Shown: positions 31,401-34,980 of the stretch, piece after piece
How positions within the stretch are numbered: the stretch's first letter is position 1
Layout: the number at the start of each line of letters is the position of its first letter
From: CAYVBW01 sp964449995
Lineage (GTDB): Bacteria; Patescibacteriota; Microgenomatia; UBA1400; PJMF01
Reading direction: 5' to 3'
Assembly (NCBI GenBank): GCA_964449995.1
Contig: CAYVBW010000008.1
Location: 1 to 34,980, forward strand
Length of the DNA stretch: 34,980 nt
Notes under the pieces: generated by a model
Database searches by the model: none
Told to the model about the DNA's origin: nothing
The model's input: the letters and a program-made list of their open reading frames with translations, nothing else
Position numbers and translations under genes: made by a program

Positions 31401-31759
31401 GAATGGAAACGGTGAATAGTGCTGACATAAAATCTAATAACATCGCTATCAAGCAAGCTTGGACCTTTATTGATGCAATTCACATTATTGATTTGGAGTG
31501 TGAAGATGGCAACTGTTATCTAGGGACTGATCAATCTTATGATGATTTATGGTTAGCTTTTAGATTAGGTGAGACTAAATTATTGCCACACTTTAAATTT
31601 AATAATTGGGCGAATTTATGGCAGGTTGATCAAAGCGGGAGAATAATTATTTTATACTTACCTGAAGCGATGGCGCTGTTTTCTTTTGTGTTTCTAGCTG
31701 CAGCCACTACCATTCTAGGTTATAAAGTTACTCTAACGAGTATTAAAAAAGATCGTTAA
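28442..31759 (+). CDS. Very large polytopic membrane protein, GT-C glycosyltransferase-like
   Basis: A 1105-residue protein. Residues 19-36 and about ten more hydrophobic segments up to about 465 form a membrane domain; early in the first outside loop is GWDNIHAEFNLARYARQVFFGSWLE, with the acidic site expected in GT-C enzymes using lipid-phosphate sugars. Residues about 480-1065 form a large outside part with beta-rich segments, and 1075-1095 is a final membrane helix. This plan is like AftD-type arabinofuranosyltransferases and YfhO-like proteins, both of which act on envelope glycans. The exact family is uncertain. It lies after the terminators of the SLBB unit and before the LamG/C39-like gene. 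No Shine-Dalgarno site is clear. Confidence 0.65.
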   Translation: MKVKKIDLATVYKQFLNHLPLAVVVLVALVIAFQNIDFSTYYSGWDNIHAEFNLARYARQVFFGSWLEHQGLGAPAAQAHLSEIPRLPILFFLQLLLPDNLIRYTYIFSMYLVGGVGVYLFLSKIWLNKKTGNFKNWIASLGAVFYLLHILTLQQYYISFEMFMVQFAFFPFLLMLIHKLSRSFSSKHILLFILLQFLIAPSGHTPTVFYLAVLLSMIYGFFVHLKNNFKINWRSGLAFSFLIGLLTLITNAYWILPNLYYSVQNSHYVQESRTNSIFAPESVWSIKEAGTFQNFVNNTHYLFNWKDYSFSDQKFEYVFHEWLPHLNSPLTQTLMAVVGFGTLVGLALVIWNKNKGYERWAFVIFYLFSVFLIWINLFPTNVLVNYLYRFGVFQEAFRNPFTKLSILFSFVSVVFFVEFAEFIIDYFQQHKSKAIFQKLASVIALLFLFFSVIYIALPSFQGHFINDKLRIKYPDQYFELFDYLKTRDSSLRVLPLPQFNHAAWVYHDWSFIEPGNGYQGMGFNFFGIPQPVLKRDFDRWGETNDFFYHELKYALDTNDVTHFSQLLAKYNIDLVLVDETKIDPFRDYDYQKEHQLLVAAGLNKVWERDFLSIYQKDEFNKGQFFVPQSIKIVSANTDRIKKDWAYHHEGDYISSDLDKAVVIYPFTDLMQPELVDVNYAQDFIKIRQEIELGNYLFTLPGAQEPEHLTPVMIDYSGQRVKVRFPVNRILVKDEVITLPHLTHFQFYIDEASEIIVFFNNQGIVIQPGQIIYPVLSVDVGQPISIAYANRNADLNLIGEGRIRSTDLEIKKQFDLNPDWNKFKNDLVFQVDEVEELILKTEFPVVSLDVAQNPSVNCSDPEQGFITADFSQGIMTYEADKYAVSCNGYNFDYMSSAASYLLNVSGENIKGRSIKFFVSNSQEGVMPDDYMLPQGKYDSTITLNKVSDDPRAQYFLNWETRSFGKLSKNQIYQMRIVPFPFERLAQLRMETVNSADIKSNNIAIKQAWTFIDAIHIIDLECEDGNCYLGTDQSYDDLWLAFRLGETKLLPHFKFNNWANLWQVDQSGRIIILYLPEAMALFSFVFLAAATTILGYKVTLTSIKKDR

Positions 31760-31794
31760 TATTTGTTTGGATTTTTAAGTTTTGCGTCAGCTTA

Positions 31795-31825
31795 ACTTGC
31801 TTTATTAGCAAGTGTGTCTTTTTTT
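31795..31825 (+). terminator. Possible terminator overlapping the next gene's start
   Basis: ACTTGCT (31795-31801) and AGCAAGT (31807-31813) form a 7-bp stem with a 5-nt loop; after GTGTC comes a 7-T run. It would end transcription of the large membrane protein gene, or fold at the GTG start of the next one. The 5-nt offset to the T-run makes it weak. Confidence 0.35.
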
Positions 31826-32491
31826 AATTTTTTATTTCAACTAATTTTAGCCATTTTACAGTTTTTATTACTATTACTTTGTCCTGCGTTTTGGCCCATT
31901 CGTCAATTTAATGAACTGATAAGCCCACCACCGGTGTTCTCAGCTAGCAGCGTACCCCAACTTTTGTTTGTTGATGATTTTTCATCTGGATTAGGCCAGT
32001 GGCAGTTAGAAAATGGCTCGTGGCATTATTGGCAAATAAATCAAGATGGTTGGCTGGAGGCATCTATTAATACACCGCAAACTGTCTCGGTTTTAGTACC
32101 AAAAGATGAGTTTTGGCAGTCAGACTGGTTAGATTATCAGTTAGAGTTTGATTTTGAAGTCCTTTCTAGTGCTGATATTAACTTTAGCTGGGGGTTTCAA
32201 GATATAAACAATTGGTATGAAATTCATTTTTTTGATGGAAATTTTTATTTAGTTAGGGTTGAAAATGGGCAAACTGAATTTTATTACTCAGGAGAGTTTG
32301 ACTTGCCTCTAAATACCGTCTGTCGAGCCTACATTGTGTTTAATCAAGGTCAAATTCAAGTTTGGATTGATGATAACCCAGTAGTAGATTACAGAGATTT
32401 TTCTTATAAAAGTGGGGGCAAAATTGCTTTAAGAGTCACTACTGGGGCAGCTTTTCCCACCAAGGTAAGGTTTAACAACCTGATGGTTTAT
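31814..32491 (+). CDS. Surface protein with LamG/DUF1080-like domain, interrupted by the assembly gap
   Basis: GTG start. A hydrophobic segment at about 5-29 acts as signal or anchor. Residues about 50-226 form a concanavalin A-like domain as in DUF1080/LamG families: LFVDDFSSGLGQW, YQLEFDFEVLS, WYEIHFFDGNFYLVR and GKIALRVTTGAAFP...FNNLMVY, which is the usual end of this fold. Such domains bind or cut glycans; the chain has no visible catalytic residues of a hydrolase. The frame enters the 100-N gap. The region past the gap encodes a C39-like domain and probably belongs to the same protein, but the gap length is unknown so this cannot be shown. Confidence 0.75.
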
Positions 32492-32591
32492 NNNNNNNNN
32501 NNNNNNNNNNNNNNNNNNNNNNNNNNNNNNNNNNNNNNNNNNNNNNNNNNNNNNNNNNNNNNNNNNNNNNNNNNNNNNNNNNNNNNNNNNN
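32492..32591. other. Assembly gap of 100 N
   Basis: Exactly 100 undetermined bases, the usual placeholder for a scaffold gap of unknown size. Any reading frame drawn across it is meaningless. Confidence 0.98.
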
Positions 32592-33566
32592 GGTTACATT
32601 GGTGAGGGTTTATTGAATTGGTTGGCAGGAGCTAGACTTTCTAGATTAATTCAAGACAAATTTTCAACGCCACTGCAACCTTTGCCTGCTCTAGAATTTC
32701 AGCGATATCATTCTTCTACTTATCAAATGGCGATTGATTTAATCGACAGCAATCGCCCAGCGATTGTACAAATTCCAGGACATTTTTTAGTCGCGCATGG
32801 CTATACTCTGAGCAAAGATGACTTGATAATTAGTGACCCTGCGTATAATTATTTTTACTTTAGCCAGCATCAGCAGCCTCTGGTATCTTTAATTGATTTT
32901 CAGCCAACCCAAACAGATTTAAGTTATTTGATGCTGGTTTATGACCCAAGATTAGAAATCAAACTTTTGGATGAGAATTTTCAACTAATCAGCCATGTTT
33001 TTTATGGCCAAGATACAATTGCTGACCCTTTTTATGATCATGAGCAATGTTCCTCACAGCTCATAGATGAGGTAGAAGATTACTGTTTTCCCTTTGTGTC
33101 TGCTCCTATCATCCAATACTTACAACAACCTGACACAGGCAGATATTATCTAGAGATTTTTATGGATGGAGAGTTGCTTGAGAGTGAGGTCAAAACTCTT
33201 CAACCCTGGCAAATTTTTGCTTACGGCATTCAAGGAGAGGCAAGTATCATTGATCGACACTCTTTTTTAGAGACTGAATTAATCGTTCTTGATTTTGACC
33301 AACATGACCCCTCTCAAGTGATAGCCAAGAGTATTGTAGAACCTGATTTTATTGCTTTGCAACAGTCTTTACAGACTATAGAAAATTTTTCAGAAATTTC
33401 TCCGTATTTATATTTTCGTTTACAGGAAATTGTAAAATGGTCTTTAGCTGCAGAGGTTCCTCAAGAAAAAGACCGCTACCTACAGCTTATTTTATCAATA
33501 TTGGCAGAGTTTGAATTACAAGTTTCACAGGCATTAAAACAAAGTTTGCTTTCTGTTTTGCTCTAA
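32592..33566 (+). CDS. C39-like peptidase domain protein, N-terminus in the assembly gap
   Basis: An open frame runs from the first known base after the gap (GYIGEGLLNWLAGARL) to the stop at 33566, so the frame comes from inside the gap. IDLIDSNRPAIVQIPGHFLVAHGYTL supplies the His of peptidase_C39_2 (GHFLVAHG) and LIISDPAYNYF the following Asp; the catalytic Cys must lie in the gap. About 190 further residues form a C-terminal part of unknown fold. Compare the hydrolase at 854-2119, whose domain has the same H...DP pattern. Together with the LamG-like part it is probably one anchored surface protein. A TTG at 32613 is only the first possible start codon after the gap, not a real start. Confidence 0.65.
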   Translation, partial: GYIGEGLLNWLAGARLSRLIQDKFSTPLQPLPALEFQRYHSSTYQMAIDLIDSNRPAIVQIPGHFLVAHGYTLSKDDLIISDPAYNYFYFSQHQQPLVSLIDFQPTQTDLSYLMLVYDPRLEIKLLDENFQLISHVFYGQDTIADPFYDHEQCSSQLIDEVEDYCFPFVSAPIIQYLQQPDTGRYYLEIFMDGELLESEVKTLQPWQIFAYGIQGEASIIDRHSFLETELIVLDFDQHDPSQVIAKSIVEPDFIALQQSLQTIENFSEISPYLYFRLQEIVKWSLAAEVPQEKDRYLQLILSILAEFELQVSQALKQSLLSVLL

Positions 33567-33596
33567 ATTAGCAGCATTCCTGCGGTAAAATAAACT

Positions 33597-34691
33597 ATGT
33601 CAAATTTTTGGAAAAATTTACCAAAACCTTTTGTGGGTTTGGCACCGATGGATGGTATTACCGATCAGCCGTTTCGACAGATTGTGCAAAAATATGGCAA
33701 CCCTGGCGTAATTTTCACAGAGTTTGTGAATGTAGAGGGCTTATGCCACAGTATCAAGCGCCTACTTTTACCCTTGTGGTTTGACCCAGCCCAGCATCCG
33801 ATAGTGGCTCAATTATATGGCAAAACACCTGAATATTTTCGCCAATGCGCAGTTTTAGTTTGTTATTTGGGTTTTGACGGCGTTGATGTGAATATGGGTT
33901 GTCCTTCAAAAAATGTGGCCAGTGGTGGAGCCGGAGCTGGTTTGATTAAAAACCCTAAACTAGCAGTGGAGATTATTGAAGCTGTTCAGCAGGGAGTGCG
34001 GGATTGGGCTAATGGAGCAGATTTAGCAGACTGTCCTGATTTTTCAGATAAATTTATTAAAGCTGTTAAAAAATTAACTCTCAACTATGGTGATTCTCAA
34101 ATTGATTCTCAAAACAGGCAGCTTTTGCCCGTGAGTGTTAAAACCAGATTGGGGTATGAGGAGCCAGAACTTGAAACCTGGATTCCAGCTCTTCTTGAAA
34201 CTCAGCCTGTAGTTTTAACCATTCACGGCAGAACTTACAGGCAAACTTTTACTGGCAGAGCTGATTGGGATTTGATTGGACAGGTAGTTGGTGTTGCCAA
34301 GAAACTCAACAGCAAAACTCTAATTATTGGCAATGGTGATGTGGATGATTATCAACATGGGGTTAAGTTGGCTAAAAAATATGATTTGGCAGGTGTGCTA
34401 ATAGGCAGAGCCATCCAGGGCAATCCTTTTGTATTTGCTAAAGATCAGTCTTTTAAAAAAATAAATCCACAACAAAAAGCTCAAAAATTAGCCAAAATAG
34501 CACTTGAACACGCCCAACTTTATGAGCAAACTTTTTCTCAAGAAAAGAAGTATGGATTTTTTCCCATGCGCAAACATTTAGCCTGGTACATTAAAGAAAT
34601 ACCTCAAGCCAAAGAGGTTCGCAGGCAGTTAGTAGGAGCTAATTCTAGCCAGGAAGTAGAACAAATTTTTCATCAGTTTTCACTGTTATAA
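33597..34691 (+). CDS. dus: tRNA-dihydrouridine synthase, DusB-like
   Basis: Dus enzymes use FMN and NADPH to reduce uridines in the tRNA D-loop. LAPMDGITDQPFR (15-27) is the N-terminal FMN motif, VNMGCPSKNVASGGAGAGL holds C102, the catalytic acid, followed by VKTRLG, IHGRTYRQTFTGRADW and LIGRAIQGNPFVF at the phosphate-binding end of the barrel. A C-terminal helical tRNA-binding part completes the 364 residues; an insertion at about 135-160 makes it somewhat longer than usual. TAAAAT ends 5 nt before the ATG, again close to the leaderless pattern. The helicase gene follows 14 nt later. Confidence 0.93.
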   Translation: MSNFWKNLPKPFVGLAPMDGITDQPFRQIVQKYGNPGVIFTEFVNVEGLCHSIKRLLLPLWFDPAQHPIVAQLYGKTPEYFRQCAVLVCYLGFDGVDVNMGCPSKNVASGGAGAGLIKNPKLAVEIIEAVQQGVRDWANGADLADCPDFSDKFIKAVKKLTLNYGDSQIDSQNRQLLPVSVKTRLGYEEPELETWIPALLETQPVVLTIHGRTYRQTFTGRADWDLIGQVVGVAKKLNSKTLIIGNGDVDDYQHGVKLAKKYDLAGVLIGRAIQGNPFVFAKDQSFKKINPQQKAQKLAKIALEHAQLYEQTFSQEKKYGFFPMRKHLAWYIKEIPQAKEVRRQLVGANSSQEVEQIFHQFSLL

Positions 34692-34692
34692 T
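34687..34692 (+). promoter_or_regulatory. -10-like element before the helicase gene
   Basis: TATAAT overlaps the dus stop codon (TAA) and ends 13 nt before the ATG at 34706, allowing a very short leader. Confidence 0.35.
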
Positions 34693-34705
34693 CTAACTAA
34701 CGTTT

Positions 34706-34980
34706 ATGCAACTTAAAACTACTGCAGAATTTACTCGAGCTTATCAGGCTCTTAATGCTGGACAGAAACAAGCGGTTGACACTTTGGAAAATCCGGTGAT
34801 GGTGGTGGCTGGTCCGGGAACTGGTAAGACTCAGGTTTTAACCACTCGCATTGCTAATATTTTATTAAAAACCGACACTAATCCTTCTAGCATTTTAGCC
34901 TTAACTTATACTGACAGTGCTGCTAAAACCATGCGTCAAAGATTAGCACAGTTGATTGGCAAAACTGCTTATTATGTTAA
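34706..34980 (+). CDS. UvrD/Rep-type superfamily 1 DNA helicase, C-terminal part beyond the right edge
   Basis: The first 91 codons are present. The Q-motif region LNAGQKQAVDTL is followed by Walker A VAGPGTGKTQVL, TRIANILL and motif Ia ILALTYTDSAAKTMRQRL. In the usual enzymes Ia reads TFTNKAA-xEM; here it is TYTDSAAKTM, as often found in PcrA/UvrD-like proteins of Patescibacteria and in some AddB/RecB-like ones. UvrD helicases unwind DNA 3' to 5' in repair. The subfamily cannot be told from this fragment. It starts 14 nt after dus. Confidence 0.9.
   Translation, partial: MQLKTTAEFTRAYQALNAGQKQAVDTLENPVMVVAGPGTGKTQVLTTRIANILLKTDTNPSSILALTYTDSAAKTMRQRLAQLIGKTAYYV

Noticed and set aside
32492..32591. 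Reading one continuous frame through the N run
   Set aside because: The run is a 100-N placeholder of unknown true length, so frame continuity cannot be judged.

Overview
The window reads as an AT-rich, gene-dense piece of a Candidate Phyla Radiation (Patescibacteria) genome, most likely a Microgenomates-type lineage. The reasons are family-level: a DUF4012 membrane protein, a small conserved anchored protein with a GDVFG...YLEAGG...GGPSQTVYLTS core, a conserved PH-like membrane protein ending in an acidic PLDLEE tail, a solitary family-5 solute-binding protein beside secG, C39-like surface peptidases, an IMP dehydrogenase without CBS domains, and many short genes of unknown function. TGA is used as an ordinary stop (for example the gene ending at 20313) and release factor 2 is present, so the standard bacterial code applies. 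A run of exactly 100 N (32492-32591) marks a scaffold gap. No rRNA, CRISPR array, IS element or prophage is visible.

Layout. 1-7598, minus strand: a partial Nmad1/DUF1599 gene, a small anchored protein, a cell-division module (ftsE, ftsX, then a secreted coiled-coil protein with a C39-like peptidase domain, resembling the FtsEX-PcsB arrangement), an anchored OB-like protein, prfB and a DUF4012 protein. 7663-12126, plus strand: a tight envelope operon (alpha/beta hydrolase, membrane-embedded Mur-ligase-like protein, DegT-type PLP enzyme, FemAB-type transferase). 12138-16935, minus strand: solute-binding protein, secG, rny and recA, with a long untranslated leader before rny. 17125-18933: tRNA-Pro, a thioredoxin-peroxidase gene broken by a 9-A run, a cluster of hairpins, a membrane protein and tRNA-Ser. 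18934-19283: a perfect 20-bp inverted repeat and two copies of a structured repeat. 19284-26405: membrane proteins, a T4 endonuclease V-like glycosylase, an EamA half-transporter, a CapA-like phosphoesterase, CBS-less guaB, a 45-codon membrane ORF and two glycosyltransferases. 26448-28427: an isolated, compositionally foreign transcription unit encoding a HhH-TM-SLBB protein behind an elaborate structured leader. 28442-34980: a large GT-C-like membrane protein, a LamG-like/C39-like surface protein interrupted by the gap, a DusB-like tRNA-dihydrouridine synthase and the start of a UvrD/Rep helicase.

How the genes work together. Much of the window concerns the cell envelope: septal peptidoglycan hydrolysis (FtsEX module), wall-precursor or cross-bridge chemistry (the 7.6-12.1 kb operon), glycan assembly (GT2, GT4, GT-C) and surface proteins. 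The rest is core information processing (prfB, recA, rny, secG, dus, helicase, tRNAs).

Two signals stand out. At least eight genes carry a TANNNT hexamer ending 6-7 nt before the start codon with no Shine-Dalgarno sequence, which points to leaderless transcription as a common mode here; a minority (rny, recA, the small ORF at 24167, the SLBB gene) have Shine-Dalgarno leaders. The 26.4-28.4 kb unit combines unusual base composition, a near-consensus promoter, an operator-like dyad, a boxA-like element with a preceding hairpin, three serial palindromes and a reordered ComEA-like protein, and is the best candidate for something undescribed.
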